Source of the DNA: Variovorax paradoxus
GTDB lineage: Bacteria; Pseudomonadota; Gammaproteobacteria; Burkholderiales; Burkholderiaceae_C
Reading direction: 5' to 3'
Assembly: GCA_016806145.1 (NCBI GenBank)
Contig: CP063166.1
Location: forward strand, 5,456,001 to 5,520,000
Length of the DNA: 64,000 nt
Made by a program: the position numbers and the translations under genes. Below are positions 19,220-28,679 of the stretch, piece after piece; within the stretch, counting starts at the first letter, position 1; the number at the start of each line of letters is the position of its first letter. Below the pieces are notes generated by a model that made no database searches, had not been told where the DNA came from, and saw only the letters and a list, made by a program, of their open reading frames with translations.

Positions 19220-19978
19220 TCAGGCAGGTGCCACTGGCGCGCCCACCAGCCGCGCCATCTGCACCTTGCTCGTCACGCCCAGCTTGGCATAGACCTGCCG
19301 CAGGTGATGGCGCACCGTGGCCGGCGAGCTGCCGAGCGTGCGCGCCACCATCTTGTAGCTCTGCCCCTGCGCGAACAGCCGCGCCACCTCGGCCTCGCGG
19401 CGGCTCAGCAGCGTGAGGGCGGCCGATGCCGGCACCGGCGCCTCGTGCAATCCCAGCCCCTGCACCAGCACCAGGTGCGGCATCAGCAGCTCGACCAGCG
19501 CCTGCGCGCGCGCACCGAGGCCGGCCGCCTCGCGGCTGTAGAGCGACAGGTGCATCCACCACGGCGAACCGGGCGCGGGCACGATCACGCTGAGCGCCTG
19601 GCCGATGCCATGGTCGGCCGCGAAGGCGCGCATCGAGGCCACGGGCGGCAGCTCGTGCGCGCCCAGCGCGACGCCATGGCCGGGCTGCGCCATCGCGGCC
19701 GGCACCACGGGATCGATGTGCCGCACGCGGCACCAGTCGTTCACGAAATCGGGCGCCAGGCCGCGCGTGTGGCCGCCCTGCGGCCGCAGGGTGCCGGCCT
19801 CGAACAGCGAGCGGCCGAACCAGGCACCGTCGAAGGCGATGTGGCGCGCCAGCCAGTCGAGCAGCGCGCCCGCGCCCAGCCGCTCGGGCTCGGCGGCCAG
19901 CGGATAGAGGCCGAGCAGCATCGCGCCGAGCTGCTCGGCGGGAACGCCCGACATCGACGGAAAAGCCTGCTGCGCCAT
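19220..19978 (-). CDS. LuxR-type HTH transcriptional regulator
   Basis: 252 residues from the ATG at 19978. The last 65 residues form a GerE/LuxR helix-turn-helix (LLSRREAEVARLFAQGQSYK, then SPATVRHHLRQVYAKLGV). The N-terminal 180 residues are not a receiver domain and lack recognised autoinducer-binding residues; they look like a GAF/PAS-like fold of unknown ligand. Longer starts at 20038 or 20122 are open but would run into the divergent amidase promoter region. It probably regulates the divergent amidase gene. Confidence 0.8.
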   Translation of the reverse strand: MAQQAFPSMSGVPAEQLGAMLLGLYPLAAEPERLGAGALLDWLARHIAFDGAWFGRSLFEAGTLRPQGGHTRGLAPDFVNDWCRVRHIDPVVPAAMAQPGHGVALGAHELPPVASMRAFAADHGIGQALSVIVPAPGSPWWMHLSLYSREAAGLGARAQALVELLMPHLVLVQGLGLHEAPVPASAALTLLSRREAEVARLFAQGQSYKMVARTLGSSPATVRHHLRQVYAKLGVTSKVQMARLVGAPVAPA

Positions 19979-20120
19979 GCGGCGCGATCTTAGGCGCGCG
20001 CCGCGCGCCTGGGGCGCGGAGATTCCCGCATCGTTCATCTGAACGACTGCCGCGACAGGCAGCGCCCACCTACGCTGCGGACGGCCTTTCACTCCAACGA
20101 AGACACAGGACCCCGCCGCC

Positions 20121-21554
20121 ATGCATCTCGCCGACTACAGCCGCCTCGACGCCACCGCGCTCGCCGACGCCATCCGCCGCAAGGAGACCACCGCCGCCGA
20201 GGCGCAGCGCTGCGCGCGCGAGGCCGCGGCCGCGCTGAACCCGCGACTCAACGCCATCATCGAGCTGTTCGACGCACCGCTCGCGCACGAGGCGCAGGGC
20301 CCGTTCGGCGGCGTGCCCTTCCTCATCAAGGACCTGGTGCTGCAGGCCGAGGGCGTGCGCTGCCAGGCCGGCAGCCGGCTGTTCGGCCCGGGCCTGCCCG
20401 CGCCGGCCGACAGCGCGCTGATGGCGCGCTTCCGCCGCGCCGGCTTCGCCACGCTGGGGCGCACGCACACGCCCGAGTTCGGCTTCAACGCCACCACCGA
20501 GAGCGCCTTCGGCGGCGCCACGCGCAACCCCTGGAACCCGACGCACAGCACGGGCGGCTCCAGCGGCGGTTCGGCCGCGGCGGTGGCCGCGGGCATCGTG
20601 CCGGTCGCGCATGCCAACGACGGCGGTGGCTCGGTCCGCATTCCAGCCGCGGCCTGCGGCCTGGTCGGGCTCAAGCCCAGCCGCGGCCGCGTCAGCGCGG
20701 GCCCGGGCTACGGCCTGCCGCTGATGGGGCTGGGCATCGAGGGCGTGGTGTGCCGCACGGTGCGCGATGCCGCCGGCGCGCTCGACGCGATGCACGGCCC
20801 CGAGCTCGGCGATCCCTTCCTGATGGCGCCGCCCGCGCAGCCCTATGCGCAGGCCATCGGCGCGCCGCCGCGCCGGCTGCGCATCGCGGTCACGACGCAG
20901 TTCCCGGGCACGCAGCCGGCCGCGCGCGCCTGCGTCGAGGCGGTCGAGGCCACGGCGGCGGTGCTCGCCGACCTGGGCCACGTCGTGGAATGGGCCACGC
21001 CCGCCTATGCGCACGAGGCCTTCCTCGCGGCCACGCGCACCTTCTGGTCCTCGTTCCTCGCGGCCGGCGTGGCGGGCGTGGCGCAGGCGCTGCAGATCGG
21101 TGTCGACCAGGCGCTGGCCCAGGTGCAGGCCTGCACGCGCGCCACCGCCGAGCACGGGCTGCGCCTGAGCGCGCTCGACCTGGAACTGGCGCTGATGCAG
21201 ATGAACGCGGTGTCGCGCGAGGTCGCGCCCTTCTTCGCGCGGCACGACATCCTGCTCTCGCCCACGATGCGCACCCCGCCGGTGGCGCTGGGCGTGCTCG
21301 ACCAGGACGACGCCACGCGCGACGCGCAGGGCTTCTTCGACCACCTGTTCGACTACGCCGCCTGCACCCCGCTGGCCAACCTCACGGGCCAGCCCGCGAT
21401 CTCGCTGCCGCTGGCGATGGCCGGCGACCTGCCGATCGGCGTGCAGTGCATGGCGCCGATGGGCGACGAGGCCACGCTGCTGCAGCTCGCGGCGCAGCTC
21501 GAGCAGGCGATGCCCTGGAGCGCGCGGCGGCCGGCGCTGCACGCGGCGGCCTGA
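20121..21554 (+). CDS. Amidase signature family hydrolase
   Basis: 477 residues. The catalytic Lys is in GVPFLIKDL (Lys70), the glycine/serine-rich signature [21 protein letters not shown] spans about 143-163, and the nucleophile Ser is in [12 protein letters not shown] (Ser171), giving the Ser-cisSer-Lys triad. It hydrolyses amide bonds of small carboxamides, or could act as a 6-aminohexanoate-cyclic-dimer hydrolase-like enzyme. It is not a GatA because no gatB or gatC is near. Divergent from a LuxR-type regulator, which suggests substrate-linked control. Its stop is 4 bp from the convergent autotransporter stop. Confidence 0.93.
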   Translation: MHLADYSRLDATALADAIRRKETTAAEAQRCAREAAAALNPRLNAIIELFDAPLAHEAQGPFGGVPFLIKDLVLQAEGVRCQAGSRLFGPGLPAPADSALMARFRRAGFATLGRTHTPEFGFNATTESAFGGATRNPWNPTHSTGGSSGGSAAAVAAGIVPVAHANDGGGSVRIPAAACGLVGLKPSRGRVSAGPGYGLPLMGLGIEGVVCRTVRDAAGALDAMHGPELGDPFLMAPPAQPYAQAIGAPPRRLRIAVTTQFPGTQPAARACVEAVEATAAVLADLGHVVEWATPAYAHEAFLAATRTFWSSFLAAGVAGVAQALQIGVDQALAQVQACTRATAEHGLRLSALDLELALMQMNAVSREVAPFFARHDILLSPTMRTPPVALGVLDQDDATRDAQGFFDHLFDYAACTPLANLTGQPAISLPLAMAGDLPIGVQCMAPMGDEATLLQLAAQLEQAMPWSARRPALHAAA

Positions 21555-21558
21555 GTCC

Positions 21559-24500
21559 TCACCAGCGCACGTTGACCCCGGCGCTCGCCTGCACCGAGGC
21601 GCGCGAGCGCAGGCCGCCGCCGAGCGCGAAGCGGCGGCCCAGTTCGCCATAGACGCTGACCGCGGGCCCGATGCGCCACGAGAAGCCGCCCGCGAGCTCG
21701 GCCGCGCTGCCGCTGGCACTGCTCGCGATGTCGGCGGACGCGGCCGGGCCGGCGAAGCGCGCGATGTCGGCGCCCGCGGCCATCCGGTAGAGGTTGATCC
21801 GGCCATAGGGCTCGACCACGCCCTCGCCCGCGGCGATGCGGCCCTTCAGCCGCAGGCCGGCGCGCGCCATCCAGCCGTTGGCGCTGTCCTGCGACACCAC
21901 CGCGGCGGGGATCAGAGCCTCGTCGATGGAGCGGCTCTGGTGGATCAGCTGCAGCTGCGGCTCGAGCGCCCAGCCCGCGCCGAGCTCGAAGGACTGGCCG
22001 ATCTCGAACGAGGCCACGGTGCTGCGCCCCTTGCCCTCGATCGGCAGCGCGGCGAGCGGATGCGCCGTGTAGTCGTGGCGGCCGAACTGCAGCACCGCGT
22101 CGGCATAGAAGCCGCCGGGCTCGGTGAAGGTGGCGTAGCCGCCGAGGTAGCGGCTGCGCAGGTCGGTGCGGCCGATCGCGCCCCACAGGCCGCTCGCGAA
22201 GCCCTGCACGTCGGCCTTGCCCTCGAGCTGGCCCACGTAGACGCCGGCGCGCCATGCGCCGCCGGCCCAGAGGTCGGTGCCGGCCTGGAAGCCGCTCAGG
22301 TGCATCTCGCTGCGCGGATCGACCGCGCCGCGCTGTGCCAGCGTCGGGTCGGCCACGATGACCCGGCCCCAGGCGCGGCGCACGGGCGGGCCGTCGCCGG
22401 CGGCCTGTGGCGCGCCGCTGCGCTGGTGCAGGTTCGACAGCATCGTGAGGTCGCTCTCGCGCAGCTGCGCGGGCAGCGCGGCGAGCATCGGCACCTGCAC
22501 GCGGTAGGCCGGGCGCTCGACCGGCGCGGGGGCCGGCGGCAGCGTCGGCGGGGGCGGCGGCTCCACGGTGCCGCCGCCGGAGGAAGGTGGCGCGGGGGGC
22601 GGGGGAGGAGGCGGCGGCGTCACCCCCACGCTCGAGCGCAGGTACCAGTTCTCGCCGAGCCCCTGCGCATCGGCCGCGTGCAGCCGGTATTCGAAGGCAC
22701 CCGCGTCCACGCGGCCGCCCACGAGCGCGAAGGCATCGCGCGTGGTCTGCGCGGTGGTGGTGGCGCCGTTGATCGCGCTCACGACCTCGATGCCGTCGCC
22801 GGTGGTCAGCGCGCCCAGGCCGCCGAGGTTGACGATCTGCACCTGGGTGCGGCCCGTCACGCTGGCGGCGGCGTTGGCGCGCAGGCCGGTCGCGGTGGCG
22901 CTCACGGTGCCGGCCTTCAGGGCGCGGGTCTCCTCGCGGACGCCGCCGTCGATCACCAGCCGGTCGCTGAGGCTGCCGCTGTCGCCGAGCCGGGTGCCCA
23001 GGCGCAGGGTGCCGTCCTGACCCACATAGGGCCCGCGCACGGTCAGCCGCGTGCCGGGCTCGGTGCCGACCAGCGACACCGTGCCCGCCACCGTGAGGCC
23101 GGCCACGGTCTGGTCGTGGCCCGCGAGGTCGAGCGTGCCGCCACGGCGCACGTCGTGGTGCGAGGCCTCGCTGAAGGTGTTGGCGCGGCCCGCGCGCAGC
23201 ACGCCCTCGTCGACCGCGGTGACGCCGCCGTGGTCGTTGCGGCCCGCGAGCACCAGCGTGCCGGGGCCGGTCTTGAGGATGCCGCCCGGGCCCTCGATGC
23301 CCACGTTGAAGGTGGCGGTGACGCCCGCGTCGACGCGCACCGGCGCCTCGGGCAACTGCGGCACCAGCCGCCCGGGCAGCGAGCCCTCGGCGTGCGAACC
23401 CTCCTCGAGCCGGTAGCCGTCGCTGCGGAACTGCATGCCCTTGAAGTCGAACAGGCCGTCGATGGTGACCGCGCCCGCGCGGCCCTGGAAGATCGCCATG
23501 TTGCCGTTCCAGGCCTCCGCGTTGCGTCCCGCGATGTCGGTCCATTGCGGCTCGAGGTAGCGCCAGCTGCCGTCGCCGCCCGCGACCACGCCGTCGCCGG
23601 CCGTGCCGCCGCCGTCCCAGAACTGGTTGGTGCCGACCGCGCCGCCGCTGACCTCCAGCTCCACGGTCGAGCCGCGCACGTGCACCGCGTGCGTGAAGCC
23701 CGTGGGCATGGCGCCGAGCTCGAGGCCGTTGTCGGCGATGCTGCCGTCGACCCGCATCAGGGTCTGCACGCCGTTGCCGTAGCCGACGCGCTCGCTGACG
23801 TCGAGGCTGCCGTCGAGCGTGAGGTTGCCCGCGACCGTGACCAGATCGCCGGCCCCCGGCACGCCCGGCGTGCCGAGGTCGTAGTGCAGCCGGCTGCCGG
23901 GGTCGAGCGCGAGGTCGCCGAGCACGGCGAAGGTGCCCACGCCGCCGTCGCCGGGCGCCAGCGTGCCGCCCGCGCGCACGGTGGCCGCCTTCACCTGCCC
24001 GAGGCCGCCCAGCGTCGCGCCGCCGGCCACCTCGACCGTGCTGCGCGGCAGCGCGCCGTTGACCAGCAGCGTGCCGCCGAGCACGCGCGTGCGGCCGTCG
24101 GTGTCGTGCGCGCCGCCGAGCGCCAGGGTGCCGGCGTTCTCCTTGTCGATCGCGATGCTGCCGCCGATGGCACCGTCGTAGGCCACGCGGCCCGGGCCGC
24201 GGTCGAACACCACGCGGCCGAAGCCCGAGAGGTTGCCGGTGATGGACCCGGCGTTCGCGCCGTCGCCCACGCGCAGCGTGCTGCCCAGCACGATGTCGCC
24301 GCTCTGGGTGTTGTCGCCGGTCAGCGTGACCGGGCTCGAGACCTCGAAGCGGCCCGGGCCGGAGATCGCCGCGCCCAGCACCAGCGGGGCCGTGCCGGCG
24401 CGCGAGATTTCCAGCGTCGAGCCCGGCGTGGCGAGCACGATGCGCTGGGCCACCAGCGCGTCGACCGGGGTCTCGCCGATCACCAGCACGTGGCCGTCGG

Positions 24501-25089
24501 CCGTGCCCGCCTGCCCGATCTGCAGCGTGCCCGCGCTCACGCGCGCGCCCTCGTCGAGCTGCATCATCCCGGTGCCGCTGCGGCCGATCTGCAGCTCGCC
24601 GGCGACGTTGAGCGCGCTGCCCGCGCCGCTCAGCGACACCGTGTTCTCGGTGCCGCCGCCGCCCTGCGAGACGAAGCGCGCGGCATTCACGATGCCGCCG
24701 CTGCCGATGCGCAGCAGGGTCTGCACGTCGCGGCCGTCGCTGCTGCCGAGGTTGAACAGGCCCGTGTCGAGCCGTCCCGCGCCCTCCACCACCATCAGCG
24801 TGCCGTTCGAGGCATCGACCGATGCCGCGCTGGCCGGGCCCGAGACGATGCCGACGACGGTGCCGGGCACGAGGTTCACCGTCACGGCCGTGCCGGTGCC
24901 CGGCACGCCAGCGCTCCAGTTGGCGGCGTTGAACCAGTCGGCGCGCGCCATGTCGGCATAGGGCGGCGCGGAGGTCCAGGCGCTCTGCGCGAAGGCGCGC
25001 GGCAAGGCGGATGCGCACACCAGGCCGGCGACGGCGGCGGCGATCAGGGTCGGCGTGAAGACGGCACGCGGCCGAAGAACAGGTGTCAT
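21559..25089 (-). CDS. Autotransporter with beta-helix passenger (type Va)
   Basis: 1176 residues. Signal peptide ends at AFA near residue 35. The passenger is a Gly/Asn/Leu-rich beta-helix with autotransporter-associated repeats (GPGGILKTGPGTLVLAGRN, then GVTAVDEGVLRAG). A proline-rich linker (about 823-860) leads to a C-terminal barrel of about 280 residues that ends in the outer-membrane signature Trp (VNVRW). The passenger should be displayed or released at the cell surface; an adhesin role is typical but not shown. No protease triad is evident. No strong ribosome-binding site precedes the ATG. A histidine kinase/response regulator pair lies immediately upstream on the same strand. Confidence 0.92.
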   Translation of the reverse strand: MTPVLRPRAVFTPTLIAAAVAGLVCASALPRAFAQSAWTSAPPYADMARADWFNAANWSAGVPGTGTAVTVNLVPGTVVGIVSGPASAASVDASNGTLMVVEGAGRLDTGLFNLGSSDGRDVQTLLRIGSGGIVNAARFVSQGGGGTENTVSLSGAGSALNVAGELQIGRSGTGMMQLDEGARVSAGTLQIGQAGTADGHVLVIGETPVDALVAQRIVLATPGSTLEISRAGTAPLVLGAAISGPGRFEVSSPVTLTGDNTQSGDIVLGSTLRVGDGANAGSITGNLSGFGRVVFDRGPGRVAYDGAIGGSIAIDKENAGTLALGGAHDTDGRTRVLGGTLLVNGALPRSTVEVAGGATLGGLGQVKAATVRAGGTLAPGDGGVGTFAVLGDLALDPGSRLHYDLGTPGVPGAGDLVTVAGNLTLDGSLDVSERVGYGNGVQTLMRVDGSIADNGLELGAMPTGFTHAVHVRGSTVELEVSGGAVGTNQFWDGGGTAGDGVVAGGDGSWRYLEPQWTDIAGRNAEAWNGNMAIFQGRAGAVTIDGLFDFKGMQFRSDGYRLEEGSHAEGSLPGRLVPQLPEAPVRVDAGVTATFNVGIEGPGGILKTGPGTLVLAGRNDHGGVTAVDEGVLRAGRANTFSEASHHDVRRGGTLDLAGHDQTVAGLTVAGTVSLVGTEPGTRLTVRGPYVGQDGTLRLGTRLGDSGSLSDRLVIDGGVREETRALKAGTVSATATGLRANAAASVTGRTQVQIVNLGGLGALTTGDGIEVVSAINGATTTAQTTRDAFALVGGRVDAGAFEYRLHAADAQGLGENWYLRSSVGVTPPPPPPPPAPPSSGGGTVEPPPPPTLPPAPAPVERPAYRVQVPMLAALPAQLRESDLTMLSNLHQRSGAPQAAGDGPPVRRAWGRVIVADPTLAQRGAVDPRSEMHLSGFQAGTDLWAGGAWRAGVYVGQLEGKADVQGFASGLWGAIGRTDLRSRYLGGYATFTEPGGFYADAVLQFGRHDYTAHPLAALPIEGKGRSTVASFEIGQSFELGAGWALEPQLQLIHQSRSIDEALIPAAVVSQDSANGWMARAGLRLKGRIAAGEGVVEPYGRINLYRMAAGADIARFAGPAASADIASSASGSAAELAGGFSWRIGPAVSVYGELGRRFALGGGLRSRASVQASAGVNVRW

Positions 25090-25220
25090 GGCGAGGAGGC
25101 GCGAAGGGGTGGAACGACCCGTGCGCGCGGGGCCTGGCGGGCCTGTGCGATGCGCAGCGGGGGCTGCGTTCGAATCTAGGAAAACGGGGCGCGCGGCGCG
25201 CCCCATAAAGATGGCGGTCG

Positions 25221-27038
25221 CTACGCGAGCGGCAGCCGCAGCACCACGCGCGTGCCGGGCTCGGCCTTCTCGATGCGCAGCTCGACGCCGGCCTGCGCCG
25301 CGCGCTGGCGCATCGAGCGCAGACCGTTGCCACGCGCCTCGCCGAGGCCGCAGCCGTCGTCGCGCAGCACGATCTCGATGGCATCGCCACCGACCGTCGT
25401 GCTGACCGCCGCGCTGACCGCGAGCACGCGTGCGCGTGCGTGCTGCAGCACGTTCGAGATCGCCTCCAGCAGCATGTACTGCAGGTGCCGCGTGGCCTCG
25501 TCGGAATCGCAGCGCCAGCGCGGCAGGTTCGCCACCGACCAGTCGAGCGCGAGCCCCGCGGCCTCGATGCGCGGCTGCAGCCGGAAGCGCATGCTCGCGA
25601 GCAGCGCGTTGGCGTCGCCGGCCGGCAGGTTGATGGCATCGATCGACAGCCGCAGCTGGTCGAGCGATTCGCGCAGGGTCTGCATCACCTCCGACTTGGT
25701 GGCCACGCCGCGCTCGAGCTGCAGCATGGCGGTGATCAGGTGCGCGCCGGCGCCGTCGTGCATGTCGCGCAGGATGCGCGCGCGCTCGGCCGCGACCGCG
25801 CTCGCATGCTCGAGCCGGCGCAGCTCGGCATGCTTGTCGGCCAGCTCGGACTCGCGCAGGCGGATGCGGTCCTCGAGCGACAGGTGCAGCTGGCGCAGCT
25901 CCTCGCGCGTGCGCTGGAAACGGATGCCCACGATGGCGAGGATCGCGAGGCTCACCAGCACGGCCGCGAACTTGGTCCAGCCGGCCTCGTCGAAGCGCTC
26001 GACCAAAAGCCGCGCGATCACGCTGTCGCGCACCAGCGCGACCCAGCCCGCGACCAGGATCAGCAGCATCCAGGCGCGCTCGCCGGCCCGGTGGCGCCAA
26101 GCCTCCCAGCCCAGCCGCAGCGACAGCGCCAGCCAGCCGGCCACCAGCAGCAGGATCCAGCCGAGCACCCAGTTCTGCGTCTGCTGCAGCGTGCCGAGCG
26201 CCAGCGCCACCGGTCCCAGGCCCAGCACGCCCCAGACCAGCCACTGCTCGCGCCGCGGCCGGCCGCGCCAGACCTGCCGGATCACGAGGTAGGTGGCGAT
26301 GTGGCCGAGCCAGAACACCGCGAGCACCACCTTGAACCAGCTCGGCCAGGCGAGCAGCCCCTCCTCCCACCAGGTGGTGGCGATGCGCAGGCTCCACAGC
26401 GCCTCGCACAGCGCGGCCCAGCCGTAGACGGCCTCGCGCTGCTGCGCCCACAGCATCAGGCAGAACACCGCCACCAGCAGGCTGAACAGCGTGATCACGC
26501 GCGGCAGGGTGACGTGGCGCCATTCGAGCGCGTCCCACTGCGGCTGCAGCAGGCGCTCGGCGCCCAGGCGCACCGGCGCGATGCCGGCGCGGCGCGAGGG
26601 ATCGGCGCGCACCGCGATCTCGAGCAGGTTCTCGCCGTCGCGCAGCAGCGAGGGCGGCACGCGCAGCCACAGCGGGCGGCGGTTCGACCAGCCGTCGTTG
26701 ATCTGCTCGAGCTTGCCGGCGGCCGCGATCACCTGGCCGTTGAGCTTCACGCGGTAGGCGTTGCCGATGCGGCTGACGAGCAGCGCCTGCGGCTCGTCGG
26801 CATGGCCCGCGGGTGCGGCGAAGCGGATGCGCAGCTGGGCCCAGCCGACGGCGCGCGGCCAGTGGGCGTCCCAGTGCAGCGGCAGCGTGACCTCGGCCGG
26901 CGGCGGCGAGGCGCGGCCGACGAAGCGCACCTGCAGTTCGCCGCGGTCGAGTGCGAGCACCTCGCTGGCGGCCCCCGCCGTGGCGGGCATCAGCAGCACG
27001 GCCACCAGCGCGAGGACGGCAAGCAGGAGGCGGCGCAT
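25221..27038 (-). CDS. Membrane sensor histidine kinase (HisKA_3, NarX/DegS-like)
   Basis: 605 residues. Signal peptide, a periplasmic beta-sandwich-like sensor (about 25-180) resembling 7TMR-DISM extracellular domains, about seven hydrophobic segments (about 185-380), then a coiled coil and the HisKA_3 phosphoacceptor in ARILRDMHDGAGAHL. The ATPase has the N-box EAISNVLQHA and DDGCGLGEARGNGLRSM. The start codon shares one base with the response regulator stop (TGATG). The signal is unknown; a carbohydrate or small-molecule ligand is typical for this sensor type. Confidence 0.92.
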   Translation of the reverse strand: MRRLLLAVLALVAVLLMPATAGAASEVLALDRGELQVRFVGRASPPPAEVTLPLHWDAHWPRAVGWAQLRIRFAAPAGHADEPQALLVSRIGNAYRVKLNGQVIAAAGKLEQINDGWSNRRPLWLRVPPSLLRDGENLLEIAVRADPSRRAGIAPVRLGAERLLQPQWDALEWRHVTLPRVITLFSLLVAVFCLMLWAQQREAVYGWAALCEALWSLRIATTWWEEGLLAWPSWFKVVLAVFWLGHIATYLVIRQVWRGRPRREQWLVWGVLGLGPVALALGTLQQTQNWVLGWILLLVAGWLALSLRLGWEAWRHRAGERAWMLLILVAGWVALVRDSVIARLLVERFDEAGWTKFAAVLVSLAILAIVGIRFQRTREELRQLHLSLEDRIRLRESELADKHAELRRLEHASAVAAERARILRDMHDGAGAHLITAMLQLERGVATKSEVMQTLRESLDQLRLSIDAINLPAGDANALLASMRFRLQPRIEAAGLALDWSVANLPRWRCDSDEATRHLQYMLLEAISNVLQHARARVLAVSAAVSTTVGGDAIEIVLRDDGCGLGEARGNGLRSMRQRAAQAGVELRIEKAEPGTRVVLRLPLA

Positions 27039-27751
27039 CAGCCCAGCATGCGCCCCAGCAGCCCCATGCGGCTGGCCTCGAACACGGCCTCGCCGCGCGA
27101 ATGCACCGCGAGCTTGCTGTAGAGGTTCTTGATGTGGCCCTGCACCGTGTGCTTGGTCACGCCCTGCAGGCGCGCGATCTCGCCGTACGAGTAGCCGCGC
27201 GAGATCAGCTCCAGCACCTCGGTCTCGCGCGGGGTCAGCATCATGGCGGCGGCCGGGTCGGGCGCGGCCGATGCGGCGGGCCTGGCATCGCCGCCGCGCA
27301 CGTGCAGCAGCAGCTTGCGCGCGATCATCGGCGAGATCGGCGAGGCACCGTGCTTGATGTCGACGATCACCTGGGCGATGTCGGCCGGCGAGGAATCCTT
27401 TTGGATGTAGCCCACCGCGCCCGCGCGCACGCAGTCGAGCACCGTGTCCTCGTCGCCGAAGACCGAGACCACCAGCACCTCGCAGGCCGGCTGGCTGCGC
27501 ACCACCTGGCGCAGCAGCTCGAGCGCGTGGCCGTCGGGCAGCGCGAGGTCGGTCAGCAGGATGTCGGCCTGGTGGCTGTCGAACCAGGCCGTGGCCTCGG
27601 CCATCAGGCCCAGCGAGGCGACCAGCTCGAGTTCGGGATGGGCGGCGATGCAGGCCTCGAAGAAGTGCCGGACCTCGGCATCGTCCTCGAGCAATGCGAC
27701 GCGCCAGCGCAGCGCGGAAGTGGAAGCGGCGGGGGTGGCGGCGTCGGGCAT
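27038..27751 (-). CDS. NarL/LuxR-family response regulator
   Basis: 237 residues. Receiver domain with acidic pocket LLEDD, phosphoacceptor in ILLTDLALPDG and the conserved Lys in GYIQKDSSP. After a short Ala-rich linker comes a LuxR/GerE DNA-binding domain (LTPRETEVLELISRGYSYGEI, then VTKHTVQGHIKNLYSKL). It is the partner of the overlapping histidine kinase gene. The autotransporter 130 bp beyond the kinase is the nearest possible target; this is inference. Confidence 0.95.
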   Translation of the reverse strand: MPDAATPAASTSALRWRVALLEDDAEVRHFFEACIAAHPELELVASLGLMAEATAWFDSHQADILLTDLALPDGHALELLRQVVRSQPACEVLVVSVFGDEDTVLDCVRAGAVGYIQKDSSPADIAQVIVDIKHGASPISPMIARKLLLHVRGGDARPAASAAPDPAAAMMLTPRETEVLELISRGYSYGEIARLQGVTKHTVQGHIKNLYSKLAVHSRGEAVFEASRMGLLGRMLG

Positions 27752-27849
27752 GGGGTGGCGCCGAGCTTAGTCGGCGCCGCGCGCTTCGCGCCCCCCATTT
27801 TCATGGGGTGACCGGGCGCGTTTCCCGGACTCAGAACGTGTTCATGGTC

Positions 27850-28356
27850 TCAGGGCGCCTCGGTGCCGCGGTCGGGCGAGGAGCCGCTGCGCACCACCCG
27901 CTGGTCGTCGTTGAGCACCGCGGTGAACACCATCGGCGAATTGGGCGGCTGCAGCCAGCGCCATTCCCATTCGTACTCGCGGCGCAGCGGATAGGGCGTG
28001 ACCTTGGCGGGCTTGCCGAGCATCTTGCGCAGGTCTTCCATCGCCATGCCGTTCTTCACGCGCGCGAAGTTCTCGGGCGTGAGCACCTGGCGCAGCGCGC
28101 TCATCTTTCCGTCGGCGCCGATGGTGACCATGTAGTTCTTCTGGCCCTGGGGCTGGCGGTTGTATTCGAACACCCGGCCGCCGGGCGCGTCCCAGACGTT
28201 CTCGGGTTCGCCGAAGCGCGCACGCACGTCGGCCTCGGTCGATACGCCCTCCTCGAGCTGCTCGATGCGCTGCGAATCGCAGCCCGCAAAGAGGGCCGCC
28301 ACCGCCGCCAGCCACACGGCCGCCACCCCGATCCGCCAGACTCGTACCTGCCCCAT
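27850..28356 (-). CDS. BamE/SmpA-like lipoprotein
   Basis: 168 residues. Lipobox LFAG-Cys26, then an SmpA/OmlA-type fold: QLEEGVSTEADVRARFGEPENVW followed by a second copy RVKNGMAMEDLRKMLGKPAKV, both of the pattern seen in BamE-like proteins (two-layer alpha/beta sandwich). True BamE is about 110 residues and single-copy; this longer two-module form is probably a separate envelope lipoprotein. The start at 28356 gives a standard signal peptide. Divergent from the DUF3460 gene 41 bp away. Confidence 0.87.
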   Translation of the reverse strand: MGQVRVWRIGVAAVWLAAVAALFAGCDSQRIEQLEEGVSTEADVRARFGEPENVWDAPGGRVFEYNRQPQGQKNYMVTIGADGKMSALRQVLTPENFARVKNGMAMEDLRKMLGKPAKVTPYPLRREYEWEWRWLQPPNSPMVFTAVLNDDQRVVRSGSSPDRGTEAP

Positions 28357-28397
28357 GCCGTCCCCCGGTAAAATTCGCGCCCACAAAGGTTCAGTCT

Positions 28398-28604
28398 ATG
28401 TCCATCTTCCGCCGCCCCCACTACACCTCCGAGATCACCAGCTTCATCGACGAGATGAAAACCAAGAAGCCGACGCTCGAGGCGGAACAGCGCGCGGGCC
28501 GCGCCCTGCTCTGGGACAAGCACCTCGACCGCGGCCTGCTCGAGGAATACGCGGAAGCCCGCGTGCCGCAGCAGCCCTACGTCTACCAGACCCAGGCCAA
28601 GTAA
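28398..28604 (+). CDS. DUF3460 family protein
   Basis: 68 residues, a small charged protein beginning MSIFRRPHYTSEIT and ending PQQPYVYQTQAK, matching the betaproteobacterial DUF3460 family, which is usually found before scpA as here. No known function. A short inverted repeat (28611-28627, GATGCCG-ATG-CGGCATC) follows the stop without a T-tract. Confidence 0.9.
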   Translation: MSIFRRPHYTSEITSFIDEMKTKKPTLEAEQRAGRALLWDKHLDRGLLEEYAEARVPQQPYVYQTQAK

Positions 28605-28679
28605 GAACATGATGCCGATGCGGCATCCGTCGCCCGCCAATGCTGGGCACGGCGCTACCTTTTCGATAGCACCTGCCCG

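Noticed and set aside
22540..22630. Proline-codon run in the autotransporter as a DNA repeat element
   Set aside because: It encodes an in-frame proline-rich linker between passenger and barrel, a common autotransporter feature.
21940..25179. Very long open frame on the plus strand opposite the autotransporter gene
   Set aside because: It is rich in Ala/Arg/His with no recognisable domain; it arises from the high GC content of the true minus-strand gene.
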